Shown: piece by piece, positions 42,270-54,586 of the stretch
Layout of the letters: each line of letters begins with the position of its first letter
Position numbering within the stretch: position 1 is the stretch's first letter
Origin: Rhodeus uyekii
Taxonomy: Eukaryota > Chordata > Actinopteri > Cypriniformes > Acheilognathidae
NCBI GenBank assembly: GCA_037043235.1
Contig: JAWRVZ010000287.1
Location: 186,001-250,000, forward strand
Length of the DNA stretch: 64,000 nucleotides
Direction: 5' to 3'
The notes under the pieces: generated by a model
What the model saw: the letters and a program-made list of their open reading frames with translations, nothing else
The model's database searches: none
What the model was told of the DNA's origin: nothing
Program-made: the position numbers and the translations under genes

Positions 42270-44756
42270 CTGCACTGTGCTTCACTGAGACCTGGTTAAC
42301 TGTAAACACACCGGACAATGCACTATATCTGCCGGGCTTCCAGCTGTTCCGAGCAGATCGCATCACGGAACTAACCGGGAAAACGAGAGGTGGAGGTTTG
42401 TGTTTCTACATCAATGAAAGTTGGTGTTCAGATATAACAACGCTGAAGATGATATGCTCTCCTAACCTAGAGACTCACTTCATAAACTGTAAACCTTTCT
42501 ATTCACCGCGGGAGTTTTCCTCGTTTATTCTCGTGAATGTTTACATTCCTCCAGATGCGTGTGTCAGCACGGCATTACAACAGCTGGCTGAAAAAATAGC
42601 TGAGACTGAACAAAAGTATCCAGATTCTCTTTTAATCATTCTTGGGGATTTTAACAAAGCAAATCTCTCCCGTGAACTGCCAAAATACAGACAGCACATT
42701 ACATGTCCCACCAGAGACAGTAATATTCTTGACCACTGCTGCACCACAATAAAGAATGCATATCACTCCGTCCCACGGGCAGCTTTGGGGCTTTCTGATC
42801 ACTGTGTGGTTCATCTTACACCATCCCACAGGCAGAAACTGAAATCAGCTAAACCTGCAAAAAAGACTGTAAAAAGATGGGCTAATGAAGCAGAACAAGA
42901 ATTAAAAGCATGCTTTGACTGCACGGATTGGAATGTTTTTGAAGCTGCTACCACTGATCTGGACGAGCTCACAGATACTGTAACATCATACATCAGTTTC
43001 TGTGAGGATACACACATTCCTACCAGGACATTCTTTCATTTCCTAATGATAAACCATGGTTTACTGGGAAACTCAAGCAGCTTTGTCATAACAGAGGACG
43101 CTTACAGAAGATGGTGTTTTGTACAAACAGACCAGGAACAGACTGACAAAGGAGATCAGAGTTGCTAAAAGAAGTTATTCTGAAAAGCTGAGAAACCAGT
43201 TTTCCTCCAACAACCCTGCTGCTGTCTGGTCAGGCCTGAAGAATATCACCAATTACAAGCCACCATCCCACCGACCTGCTGAGAACCAACATCTAGCGGA
43301 TGAGCTAAATACTTTTTACTGTAGATTTGAGAAACCCAATCTCACACCTCAAAACCACTCTGAACTACACTTCACACGTCCTCCAACACCTCCTTCACCC
43401 CCTCTCCCCCTGCCATCCAACCAGAGCTTAAGGTCTGTGTGGAGCAGGTAACCAAAATCTTCAAAAGACAGAAGATAAGGAAAGCTTCAGGCCCAGACGG
43501 CATCTCATCTGCTTGTTTGAAAGCCTGCGCCCAGTCTTCACACGGATCTTCAATAGATCATTGGAGCAGTGTGAAGTTCCCCGTTGCTTCAAACGCTCCA
43601 CCATCATTCCTGTCCCAAAAAAAAAAAAAAAAAAAAAAAAAATTCACTGGACTTAATGACTACAGACCTGTCGCTCTCACATCTGTGGTCATGAAGTCAT
43701 TTGAAAGACTGGTTCTGACCCACCTGAAGGACATCACTGGACCTTTGCTGGATCCTTTTCAATTTGCCTACAGAGCAAACAGGTCTGTGGATGATGCAGT
43801 CAACATGGGACTGCATTATATCCTGCAACATCTCGACAGACCTGGGACTTATGCAAGGATATTATTTGTGGACTTCAGTTCGGCCTTCAACACCATCATG
43901 CCTGATCTTCTTACAGCAACTGACCCAACTCTCCTTGTCATCCTCAATCTGTCAGTGGATCACCAGCTTCCTGACAGACCGGCAACAGCGAGTGAGACTG
44001 GGGAAACTCACATCCAGGACTCTCACTACCAGCAATGGCGCCCCCCAGGGGTGTGTTCTCTCCCAAATGCTCTTCTCCCTGTACACCAATGACTGCACTT
44101 CTAAAGACCCTTCTGTGAAGCTCCTGAAATTTGCAGACGACACCACCGCCATCGGCCTCATCCGAAATGGTGACGAGTCTGCTTATAGACTAGAGGTTGA
44201 ACAACTGGCTGTCTGGTGCAGTTATAACAACCTTGGGCTCAACACGCTCAAAACGGTGGAGATGATAGTGGACTTCAGGAGGAACAGTCCTGCTCTACAT
44301 CTACTCACAATCATGAACAGCACAGTGGCAGCAGTGGAGTCATTCAGGTTCCTGGGCACCACCATCTCTCAGGACCTGAAGTGGAACAATCACATTGACT
44401 CCATTGTAAAAAAGGCCCAGCGGGTGATTCAGTTCCACTCGGCTGTTATCGAGTCTGTTTTGTTTATCTCCATCACTGTCTGGTTTGGTTCAGCTACCAA
44501 ATCTGACATCAGGAGACTACATTGCACAATCCGGACTGCAGAGAGGATTATTGGTGCTCCCCTGCCAGCCCTCCAGGACCTGTACTCTTCCAGAGTAAGG
44601 AAGAGGGCAGGTAAAGTCATCACAGACTCCACTCACCCTGGACACTTCCTGTTTGAACTGTTTCCATCAGGACGGCGACTCCGATCACTGGCCACTAGAA
44701 CATCTAGGCCAAGGGACAGTTTCTTCCCACAGGCCATTCCCCTCTTGAACAGTTGA
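42270..44756 (+). pseudogene. Rex1-like endonuclease and reverse transcriptase, broken
   Basis: Endonuclease part (42270-43050): TETWLTVNTPDNALYLPGFQ, RGGGLCFYINESWCSD, LLIILGDFNKANLS (DFN) and ALGLSDHCVVHL (SDH). The linker (43119-43440) is in another frame. RT: RQKIRKASGPDGISSACL, then a run of 26 A in the VPKK motif, LNDYRPVALTSVVMKSFERL, DPFQFAYRANRSVDDAVNMG, ILFVDFSSAFNTI, a shift near 43910, NGAPQGCVLSQMLFSLYTND and the catalytic LKFADDTTAIGL (near 44130). C-terminus RDSFFPQAIPLLNS. At least four breaks and a deletion near 44440. Confidence 0.85.
43617..43642 (+). repeat. 26-base poly(A) run inside a reverse transcriptase frame
   Basis: The codons of the conserved VPKK motif have become a pure A run. 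The coding sequence continues directly after it (TGLNDYRPVAL). Confidence 0.95.
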
Positions 44757-44774
44757 ATCCACTACAGAAAGTAG

Positions 44775-45000
44775 AAAAACATCAATGGGGATGTCCTGGT
44801 CCAGGACCTTCAACATATCTCCTCTCTCTCCATTGGCCTTTCTGACTTGGTTTCCATTGCTGACTCGGTGGATTTTTATAACCAGTCCCTGAGCAGTCTC
44901 CTAGACCACAATGCCCCTCTGATATCGAGGACTGTCTCATTCACACTTTACATCGCAAGCGAGACTGCTCAAACGCCTCCATAGGCACAGCGCCACAGCC
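44775..45000 (+). repeat. LINE fragment (post-endonuclease linker)
   Basis: One frame reads GLSDLVSIADSVDFYNQSLS followed by LLDHNAPLISRTVSFT, the linker region of an L2/CR1-type ORF2. Degraded after 44960, where a CGCAAGCGAG-type GC-rich stretch follows. Confidence 0.5.
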
Positions 45001-45023
45001 GCTTGCAGCCGTTTGCAGCAGCT

Positions 45024-45372
45024 CACGGACCGATGTTAGCAATGAAGGAATGGAATTTTTCTTTAGGGACACAAAAATTTACTGTATTTTGTGATATTGT
45101 AGTAGACAGTTGCATGGTTATAATTTTCTCTCTAATTTTATGAATTTTGCAAGCAAAGTCCATGAAGTCATTACTGCTGTGCTGTTTTAAAGCATCTGGG
45201 GTTGAAGCTTTATTTCTTGTTAGTTTATTCACTGTATCAAATAAATACCTAAGGTTGTTTTTGTTTTCTTCTAAGAGGGTAGAAAAGTAAGCTGATCGAG
45301 CTGATTTTAAGGCCTTTCTGAATGCAATAGAGCTGTCTTTCCAAGAAATGCGAAAAACCTCAAGCTTAGTTT
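45024..45372 (-). mobile_element. L2-type LINE copy E fragment
   Basis: Minus-strand ORF2 linker and start of RT: VNKLTRNKASTPDALKQHSS, NDFMDFACKIHKIREKIITM and VPKEKFHSFIA are readable. Both sides are truncated. Confidence 0.75.
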
Positions 45373-45532
45373 TTTTGCTGATACATTGTTCTTACATGTA
45401 AAGTATTCCAAAAGAATGAAATTATCAAAACCGGACGCATTGTGTGCAATCCATGTGTAATTACTATAACGAGGTCAACTGAACTTTTTAATGAGACGAT
45501 CCACTCAGTCAGGTTCTTCAGCAACAAATTCT

Positions 45533-45730
45533 TCACCTGCAAATGTGATAGCACGCACGAAATTGGCAGCAACCAATATTGGGTTCTGGCTGTGCATCAG
45601 ACATATATCTCACAATGTTTAATAATTTTACCAATGTACTAGTTGTAGACACAGATCTATTCAATTCATCCATTGTCTGAATTAGATTGAGTAATGTATC
45701 TGTGTTACGGCTGTGTTCAAAGGGGTCCAA
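45533..45730 (-). other. Unassigned 65-residue ORF
   Basis: Minus-strand frame MDPFEHSRNTDTLLNLIQTM, continuing ELNRSVSTTSTLVKLLNIVR and SDAQPEPNIGCCQFRACYH. The composition is protein-like, with an amphipathic helix pattern in the first 40 residues. I do not recognise a family. It could be a host exon or part of an old retroelement. The rest of 45373-46141 shows nothing else. Confidence 0.25.
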
Positions 45731-46149
45731 TCTGTCATCACTGCCATCAGATTAATAAAATAATAACAATTAAATAATCTAAATCTAATATTGTCTAAGT
45801 TGTATTTAGCAATATAAACAAACGTCGAGTTTAAGATATAAAACAAAAACAAGTCTACACGATGCTACAAACGCAATCCACTCGAGCAGACAGGAAATAG
45901 CTTATTCAGCCAGTGAACAAAAGATTATCCATAACTGACTGAATGCAGAAATTGCTGAAAAGATACATTTGTTTCTGGTACATTTCTCTGTCAAACAGAC
46001 ACATTGAGAGCTGTTCCCTCACCTTCGTATTTCATTCCAGAACCTTCAATACAAACACTGGATAACAGCCATCATCTCTGCTCTCTGACACAATGCAAAC
46101 GTAACGTTTGTTCTGTATATTTCTCTCAACTTAAAATAATGCTTTAGAT

Positions 46150-46345
46150 CAGTGTTTCCCAACCCTGTTCCTGGAGGCACACCAACAGTACACATTTTGG
46201 ATGTGTCCCTTATATGCCCCATATATTTCTGGTCTTGAGAGTCTGTACTAACAAGCTGATGAGTTGAATCAGGTGTGTTGAATTAGAAAGAGTTGGAAAA
46301 CCTGTAGTGTTGGTGTGCCTCCAGGAACAGGGTTGGGAAACACTG
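46150..46345. mobile_element. hAT-type MITE, 196 bp
   Basis: Long terminal inverted repeats starting CAGTGTTTCCCAACCCTGTT at each end (about 35 bp) and the exact 8-bp duplication CTTTAGAT at 46142-46149 and 46346-46353. No coding capacity. Confidence 0.95.
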
Positions 46346-46765
46346 CTTTAGATCTTATGTCTGTGCTTTCAGTGAAGCTTGTTGTACATTATTTGTTTGT
46401 ATTTGTACATCTAAAGCTTTTTTTGTGTTTTGTTTGCTTGTCTGACTCAGCACATTTACTCTCTCTGTCTTGCCCTTTTTACTTGAAAAATTCCATGTGT
46501 GTTTTGTCTGCACTTATGTCTGTTTCCTGGGGGGACGGTTAGATGTTCATATAGGATGAGGTTCTCAGGGCTACAGAAAAGAATTTATTTAAACTTGTAA
46601 TGGCTCTTCGATGAACAGTTCAAGTCATGTTTGATGTGAATGACTTCTAAAATAGTGGCAATATAGAGGATGTTATTCTGTTAGCCTTGCAGTCCCTCAA
46701 TGCCATATTAAGATGGATGAACTGGTGATTCTACTTGAAAATCATTAGGCAAAATAAAAAAAAAC

Positions 46766-47090
46766 TGTAACGATGCTGGTGTGTGATGCGGAGGGAGGCG
46801 CAGAATTCCAAAACTGAAAACACATTTAATAATAAACAAAACAAATGACTTTAAATACAAATCAAATAAGCACACATGTGCAAAGAACCGAACTTAACAA
46901 AACAAAACTCTGGGACCTCAGGAGACAGGCTGAACACCCACACACAACTAACATCACTTCTTTAACAACTGATAAACATAAGGGAAATGCAAGAGTGATT
47001 TATACACAAGGGAATTACAAACACCTGGGAGACTAACGATTAAGTGATTACATGACAGGTGCAGGGAGTGAAACAATGACCCGATTGTTT
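46766..47090 (-). repeat. Possible truncated LTR
   Basis: On the minus strand it ends GCATCGTTACA, a typical LTR 3' end, preceded by a GC-rich stretch (GCGCCTCCCTCCGCATCAC). The AATAAA-type signal and the CA-rich middle fit a U3-R-U5 order, but no second LTR or duplication is seen. Confidence 0.35.
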
Positions 47091-47234
47091 GACTAAACAA
47101 ATATAAATCACACCCTTTTACAAAATTCGCCTTTGGGGGAAATTTTGACATTGCCAGTACTGAGCTGAATCTCATGAAGTGATCAGTCACTGAAATCTAA
47201 TTAGTTATTCTGTTAGAGAGCAAGGGATTTAGGG

Positions 47235-48392
47235 TAGTGATGGTGAAATGAAGCTTTGTGAAGCACCGAGGCTTTCCCCTCAACTGTATCGTTAAAAGGT
47301 TCATTACTCGAAGCTTTTCAACACGGCGCACACTAACGACATCTTGTGGTCAAAGTTTGAAGAGCAGCTTGTGCCAGAGGACCCATTCTTTTTTTTTTTT
47401 TGACTGTTTCGTGTAACAGTTCACTTTGAGAAATCCATAAAAGCAATAAAAATGTTTTTTTTTTGTCATTTGTTAATTTGATAGGCTACTTACAACATGT
47501 GAACAAATTAGCCTATTAATGAATTTATGAAACAAAATAATAAATGGGACAAATTAATGTGTATAGAAACTATTTTTATGAATCTGCTTTGATCAACACA
47601 TGCAGCCTTATTTCCATACACTTTAGCCTCAGTCCTAAACCTATGAATTCATAGGCAAGGCTCATGTAAGCATATACAATCAAAATAAAAGAAAATAACT
47701 GTGGAATGGTGAAGTGGTTGTGAACTGGGGAGTTTTTATTTTGTGGGAAATTGAAGAAATGAAAGATTTTTATTAAGTAACAGAACTTGTTCAACAGTGC
47801 GGGGGCTAAGTCTATTTCTTTTTTTTATTTATTATTTCCCCTGCCTTTGAATATATTCTCTCACATGGGACTGAGGAGGCAGGAGTGCTTAAAAATTCCA
47901 GGGCAAGATGATGATGTGGAAAGACAAATTATTAGTAAAGTACATAAAAGTATTCGTGTAAATATTTATTCATATTACTATTAGCCTAATTCTTATAATT
48001 ATCATTTTACAATATAATTCTTGATATTAATAACAACAACAATGAGCTTACTTTATTTGTTACAACCTGCAAATGCTGCCAGACTTCCGAGCGGCCTCTT
48101 TTCTTGGCTGGTGCCATGCTCAAAATTTAAAAGAGCTTATCCTCTGTTTCGAGTCAGTTCACTACCGTTTTACCGAAGTGCATTACACTCAAAACCTGCG
48201 CAAGTGTTTCGCGCTACATTTAAACCAGATTGCGAAGCAGTCACGTGGTTGAGGGAGAAAACGAAGCTTCGGACGTCACCGATCACGTGGTTATGGCCAA
48301 ACGAATCACGCTCCGATACAGTGCTTCACTGTGAGATGTTTCGTTTTTTGCTTCGAAGCTTCGAAGCCTCGGTGTCAAACGTCACATCACTA
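47235..48392 (-). mobile_element. Non-autonomous hAT element with ends of a transposase gene
   Basis: Ends TAGTGATGGTG and CATCACTA, with the exact 8-bp duplication ATTTAGGG at 47227-47234 and 48393-48400. On the minus strand a transposase start MAPAKKRGRSEVWQHLQVV lies at 48117, as in BED-finger hAT transposases. The C-terminal dimerisation motif ASSVPCERIF...KAGEIINKK...RLSPRTVEQ lies near 47780-47885, with frameshifts. Everything between is deleted. Same family as the element at 8931. Confidence 0.9.
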
Positions 48393-48400
48393 ATTTAGGG

Positions 48401-48911
48401 AAATAATGGCATGTGAATAGCATTATTATGTTTTTCTGATTTACTGAAAAGCAAGGATAGAAAGAGACAGATGTCTAGTCATCTAACCCAGGCACAAACA
48501 CAGAGATTGCTCTCGGTTCACTTATATATCATTGGCAGCATTTGTTTTAATCAGGTTCAGGCCAGAGTAAAGCAGCACTGATTTTAGTTAAAGCAGCATG
48601 AGTAAATTAAGTGAAAGCAGAGTTGGCAATTAGTTATGGCTACATATATTTTGCCTTCTCACATGTGCTGGTGGATATCAGGAGGAAAAAAAATCAAAAG
48701 CCTCTTCCAAATTCATTGTTGTACCAACCGATACAGAAACCGCGTAAAACCCCATGTGTTATTCAGTTTTTTGATCAGCAGTGCCAAAATAATCATTGTT
48801 TAATATTAACAATGGATCATATGCAAAAATCTGTTACTCAGAGAGGCAGAGAAAAAAAACAGGGTCGTGCCAAACCTTCTCATTTCATCCCTCTGTTTGG
48901 AATAATCTGAG
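48401..48911. other. About 500 bp, nothing recognised
   Basis: Continuation of the flank around the hAT element. The 99-codon frame at 48611-48910 has no family resemblance. Confidence 0.35.
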
Positions 48912-51900
48912 CTCCTTTACAAACAACTAAGAACGGATATAACATAAATGAACAAATGATAAAGCTTGGGTTACTGAATATACGATCCCTTTCCTCAAAA
49001 GCACTTATTGTAAATGATATGATTACAGATCATAAACTAGATGTGCTGTGTTTGACAGAAACTTGGCTAAAACCAGACGATTATATCACTTTAAATGAGT
49101 CCACCCCTCAAGATTACTATTATAAACATGAGCCTCGTCTGAAAGGTAAAGGAGGAGGTGTTGCTGTAATTTATAGTAACACGATCAGTACTGCTCAAAG
49201 GTCTAATTTGAAATATAATTCTTTTGAAGTGATGGTCCTGTAAAATTATCTAGTGCCAGTAATAATTCCTGTTTAACTTTTGTGCTGGCTATTCTATACA
49301 GGCCACCAGGGCACCATACAGACTTTATCAAAGAATTTGCTGATTTTCTCTCAGAATTAGTAATGTCCTCAGATAAAGTCATAATTGTCGGTGATTTTAA
49401 TATCCATGTAGATAATGAAAAAGACGCATTGGGATTGGCATTTAGAGACATTTTAAACTCTATTGGAGTTACACAACATGTATCAGGACCCACTCATTCC
49501 CGTAATCACACTTTAGATCTAATATTGTCATATGGGATCAATGTTGATACTGTTCAAATTTTGCAGCAGAGCGATGACATCTCAGATCATTACTTAGTTG
49601 CGTGTAGATTACCTTTAGCCAAAGTCGAAAAACTAACTCCCTGTTATAAATATAGTAGAACTATCACTTCTAACACAAAAGATAACTTTATAAATAATCT
49701 TCCTGATCAATTTCATCTACTTAACATCCCAGATAGCCTAGAAGAACTTGATGTTGCAACAGAAACTATAAACTCTCTCTTTTCCAGCACTTTAGACACT
49801 GTTGCTCCGTTACGCTTAAAGAAGATTAAAGAAAATAGTCCAACACCGTGGTACAACGAGCACACCCGGGCCCTCAAGAGAGCAGCCTGAAAAATGGAGC
49901 GCAGCTGGAAAAAAAACTAAGCTAGAGGTTTTTCGCATTTCATGGAAAGACAGCTCTATTGCATTCAGAAAGGCCTTAAGATCAGCTAGATCTACTTACT
50001 TTTCTACCCTCTTAGAAGAAAACAAATACAACCCTAGGTATTTATTTGATACAGTGACTAAATTAACAAGAAATAAAGCCTCAACCCCAGATGCTTTAAA
50101 TCAGCACAGCACTAATGACTTCATGGACTTCTTTACTTGCAAAATTCATAATATTAGAGAGAAAATTATAACCATGCAACCGTCTACTTCAATATTCCAA
50201 AATACAGTAAATTTTAGTGCCCCTGAAGAAAAATTCCACTCCTTCATTGCTATTGGGGAGGAAGAATTGTCTAAACTCGTTAAATCATCAAAATCAACAA
50301 CATGTATGCTAGACCCAATACCAACTAAGCTACTGAAAGAGATGCTTCCAGAGATCATAGATCCTCTTCTTAATATTATTAATTCTTCTTTGTCATTAGG
50401 ATACGTACCAAAAACCTTTAAGCTGGCTGTAATTAAACCGCTTATTAAAAAAACACAACTTGATCCTACAGAATTAGTTAATTACAGGACGATATTGAAT
50501 CTACCTTTCTTGTCAAAGATTCTAGAAAAGGCAATATCTTCACAACTATGTTCCTTTCTAGAAAGAAACAGCATCTACGAGGATTTCCAGTCAGGATTAG
50601 TATATATACCATATCATAGTACTGAAACTGCTCTCATTAGAGTTACAAATGATTTGCTCTTATCATCCGATCGTGGTTGTATCTCTCTGTTAGTGTTACT
50701 GGACCTTAGTGCTGCATTCGATACAATTGACCACAAAATCCTTCTGAATAGACTTGAAAATTATGTTGGCATTAGTGGAGTTGCATTAGCCTGGTTCAAG
50801 TCATACTTATCTGACCGTTATCAGTTTGTAGCAGTAAATGAGGAGATGTCATATCGGTCACGGGTTCAGTATGGAGTTCCTCAAGGTTCAGTACTAGGAC
50901 CATTGCTTTTCACCCTGTACATGCTTCCTTTGGGTGCAGTTATTAGGAAGCATGGCATTAGCTTTCATTGTTACGCTGATGATACGAACAAATTCACTAA
51001 ATTAACAGAATGCATAACTGACATAAAAAATTGGATGACTAATAACTTTCTACTGCTTAATTCTAAAAAAACAGAGATTCTAATTATTAGACCAAAAAGT
51101 TCAGCACATAATAATCTAGACTACTGCCTAACACTCGATGGCTGCTCTGTCAAGTCTTCGTCGTCAGTTAGAAACCTGGGTGTGCTCTTTGATGCCAATC
51201 TTTCATTTGAAAACCATGTTTCTAGCATCTGTAAAACGGCGTTCTTCCATCTTAAAAATATATCTAAATTGCGACATATGCTATCTAAGACAAATGCGGA
51301 AAAGTTAGTTCATGCGTTCATGACTTCAAGGCTAGATTATTGTAATACTTTACTAGGTGGTTGCCCTGCACGCTTAATAAACAAATTCCAGCTGGTCCAA
51401 AATGCAGCAGCTCGAGTTCTTACTAGACCCAGGAAGTATGAGCATATTACCCCAGTTCTGTCAAACCTGCACTGGCTTCCTATTAAACACTGAATACATT
51501 TTAAAATCTTGCTAATTACTTACAAAGCATTAAATGGTTTAGCTCCACAGTACTTGAACGATCTCTTAACACATTATAGTCCTTCACGTCTATTGCGATC
51601 CCAAAATACTGACCAGCTTATAATACCTAGAATATCAAAGTCAACTGCTGGCGGTCGATCCTTTTCCTATTTAGCTCCTTAAACTCTGGAACAGTCTTCC
51701 TATTACAGTTTGGGAAGCAGACATACTCTGTCAGTTTAAATGTAGACTAAAAACACATCTCTTCAACCTGGCATACACAACACATTATACATACATTTTT
51801 AATCCAAATCATGTAAAATGATTGTTAGGCTGCATAATTTAGATAAGCCGGAACCGGGAACATTCCCATAACACCTGATGTACTCGATACATCAGAAGAA

Positions 51901-52445
51901 GAATGGCATCTACGCTGATATTGGTTTCTGTTTATTCCGAGGTTATCGTGGTCAGCTGGATCCGGGCCATATCCAGATCAGATGAAGGACCTGGACACGA
52001 GCACAGCACTGCCCTGAAGTGTCTGCGGAGATCGTGACTCTACTAGACCCTCCCCTGTGACGATCATGAACCCATCTCTAACCGGACCAAATTGGACTTC
52101 ATATTGGACTTGAATTGTTGTATAATAATCATGCACTGTTTGGCTGTTGGCCAGAGGAGAACTGGTCCCCCGACTGAGCCTGGTTTCTCCCAAGGTTTTT
52201 TCTCCATTCTATTCTTCATTCGTTACGTCACCTGCCGGAGTTTTGGTTCCTTGCCGCTGTCGCCTATGGCTTGCTCAGTTGGGGAAACTTAACACTTAAA
52301 ATTCATCAATTGTATTGATTCAGCTGCTCTTTTGGGGCTTCTGTACAGCCAAACAAACTTTGTTTATATTGTTTTTCCTGTAAAGCTGCTTTGAAACAAT
52401 CTACATTGTAAAAAGCGCTATACAAATAAAGTTGACTTGACTTGA
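48912..52445 (+). mobile_element. L2-type LINE copy F, complete ORF2 and 3' end
   Basis: Begins just before ORF2 (AACTAAGAACGGATATAAC), so ORF1 is missing. It keeps the complete ORF2 region, the 3' UTR and the tail AAAGTTGACTTGACTTGACT at 52428-52445. The longest and best-preserved L2 in the window. Its tail abuts the tail of copy G in inverse orientation. Confidence 0.9.
48956..51773 (+). pseudogene. L2 ORF2, nearly full length, few disablements
   Basis: Target-primed retrotransposition enzyme. Endonuclease: MIKLGLLNIRSLSSKALIV, LCLTETWLKPDD, YRPPGHHTDF, VIIVGDFNIHVD, HTLDLILSYGI and ISDHYLVACRLP. RT: PIPTKLLKEMLPEIIDPLLN, LLVLLDLSAAFDTIDHKI, YGVPQGSVLGPLLFTLYM and the catalytic FHCYADDT. 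Just after YADD about 13 codons (QLYISSHPDETYQ in copy B) are lost in frame. Breaks: a frameshift near 49243, a TGA near 49888 and a frameshift beside it, and a TGA at 51491 (HTEYI for HRIHF). The 479-residue block 50054-51493 is uninterrupted. Confidence 0.9.
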
Positions 52446-52446
52446 C

Positions 52447-54262
52447 TCTCAAGCCAAGTCACTTTTATTTATAAAGCGCTTTTTACAATACAGATTGTTT
52501 CAAAGCAGCTTTATAGTGGTCAGAGGGAAACAATATAAACAAAGTTTGTTTGGCTGAACAGCAGCCTTAAAAGAGCAGGAAAATCAATACAATTGATTAA
52601 TATTAAGTTTCCCCAACTGAGCAAGCCATAGGCGACAGCGGCAAGGAACCAAAACTCCAGCAGGTGACGGAATGAATGAATTAATGAAGAACGGAATGAA
52701 GAAAAAACCTTGGCAGAAACCAGGCTCAGTTGGGGGACCAGTTCTCATCTGGCCAACAGCCAAACAGTGAATGATTATTATATTGACAATTCAAGTCCAA
52801 ATTGGTCCGGTTGGTGATGGATTCATGATCTTCACAGGGGAGGGTCTAGTAGAGTCACTGTCTCTGCAGACACTTCAGGGCGGTGCTCTGCTCGTGTCCA
52901 GATGCAGGTCCTTCATCTGATCTGGATACGGCCTGGATCCGGCTGACCACGGTAACCTCGGAATAAACTAAGGTTAATATTAGCATAGATGCTATTCTTC
53001 TTTTGATGTATCGAGTACATCAGATGTTATGGGAATATTCCGGCTGACCTAAATTATGCAGCCTAACAATCATTTTACATGATTTGGATTAAAAATGTAT
53101 GTACAATGTGCTTTGTGTATGCCAAGTTGAAGAGATGTGTTTTTAGTCTAGACCAGAGGTTTTCAAAGTCTGAGACAGTGGGCCTCCCCTTTGACACAAC
53201 CCACCCAATGCCGTCCACCCCCCCCCCCCCCCAAAGAAAAAAAAACGAGTGTTGACCATATCATGCAATTGATATGGGTTGATCAGAAATTGTTATATTT
53301 ATTGCTGATTAGAAAACTATTTACATGACAACATCAGCATTGAGCTTCAGATCAATGGTTTTGATCACAAACTATACTATATAGAGAACAAGTTTTGCAA
53401 TAATTAATCTAACTCATGCGGTTGCAATTATGAAGAAAACTGTAATGAAAAAGAGTTTATTTAAACATAACTTTTTTTTTACGATTTTTTTATGATCAGT
53501 GTAATTTTTATTTTTTTATTTCCACACGTGTGTGAGTTAGGGAGAGACAGAGAGAGAGAGGGGGGGCTGTGTGTTTTATGGATCACATAGTCTGACGCTG
53601 TTTTTAAGATCTGCATTCCTTTATTTTGTATGAAATACAGCAAGAAAGCGTCAGACACTCAGTGCGCGAAGTTAAACAACTGAATAGACCAGGAGACGGT
53701 TAAAAAAAAATCTCTGACAGGCAGGCGCAACGCTAGTCGCACTCTATCAAGCACCACGTCTGAACAAACCCCACGTTTACCAGAACTATACTGGTTAATA
53801 AGTACTACAAACAAACCGAAATAAAAAACAAACCTGAAGCTGAAGAAACCCTAAACGTTAACGGAAGACCCGCGAACCTGTGACTGAGAGGGAAAGACAC
53901 CTGTTCTCGTTTCCGCGTTCTGAGCCGCGCGCGAGACAAATTAAATCTGCATGTGTAGGGGAGGCGCGTCTATCGCAGAACGCAGACACAGTCAGATACC
54001 CAATGAGGATTTTTATGTAATCCGAGCACAGATAATGACTCGTATTACTCGTATGATACTCGTACTCGGCAAAAGTGCATTATCCGTACCGGATTCTCGT
54101 TTCAGCCGAGTATCCAGCTCAACTCTAGTTATTAGACTATCATTTTTTTACAACTCTCCGCGCCTCCCCTGGCATGCGCCGCACACTTTGAAAACCCCTG
54201 GTCTAGACTGTGTGTCTGCTTCCCGAACTGTAATAGGAAGACTGTTCTAGAGTTTAGGAGCT
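52447..54262 (-). mobile_element. L2-type LINE copy G, 3' end, minus strand, split by a hAT element
   Basis: Minus-strand 3' UTR and the last codons of ORF2 (up to TTTAGCTCCTAAACTCTAGA at about 54262). Runs from AAGCCAAGTCACTTTTATTT at 52447. After removing the hAT element at 53154-54200 it is continuous at the duplication GTCTAGAC. Confidence 0.85.
53154..54200. mobile_element. Non-autonomous hAT element, 1,047 bp
   Basis: Ends CAGAGGTTTTCAAAGT and CACTTTGAAAACCCCTG, with the exact 8-bp duplication GTCTAGAC at 53146-53153 and 54201-54208. Contains a C run near 53219-53232 and a CpG-rich segment. No transposase frame recognised. The 312-bp element at 54587 shares its ends. Confidence 0.9.
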
Positions 54263-54267
54263 AACCC

Positions 54268-54470
54268 TAGTTTAGCAGATTATCCTCACTCAATGGCTGG
54301 ATGTCTAAGTGGTGCCCGCAGAATAACATAGGGTTCATAGACAATTGGAAAAGTTTTTGGGGCAGACCTGACCTGTTGAAAAGAGATGGTATTCATCCCA
54401 CCTGGGATGGGGCTGCTCTTCTCTCTAGTAATTTGGCATATAGTCTTAGAGCTAAACCTTGACTAACTGG
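54268..54470 (+). pseudogene. L2 ORF1 esterase C-terminal fragment
   Basis: RLSSLNGWMSKWCPQNNI-type sequence (LAGCLSGARRIT in the damaged frame), then FIDNWKSFWGRPDLLKRDGI and HPTWDGAALLSSNLAYSLRA, the block with the catalytic Asp and His of the SGNH hydrolase. Matches 14522-14700 of copy C. Confidence 0.75.
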
Positions 54471-54586
54471 GGCCCAGGTCAGGAAGCAGACAAACTGGCT
54501 AAACCGACCGTCTGCTAGCTGTCTCACGTCACAGAGGTCAGATAAATTACAACACATAGAGACTCTTTCTCCTAGATATTCTATAG

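Larger units (their letters stand above)
42250..44756 (+). mobile_element. Rex1-like LINE, 5'-truncated
   Basis: Non-LTR element whose protein motifs match a common teleost Rex1/Babar-type LINE. It starts inside the endonuclease (LCFTETWLTVNT) directly after U2-upstream sequence and ends near the C-terminus of ORF2. I do not see a clear 3' tail. The family name is from motif memory; a related Jockey/CR1-group LINE is the alternative. Confidence 0.7.
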
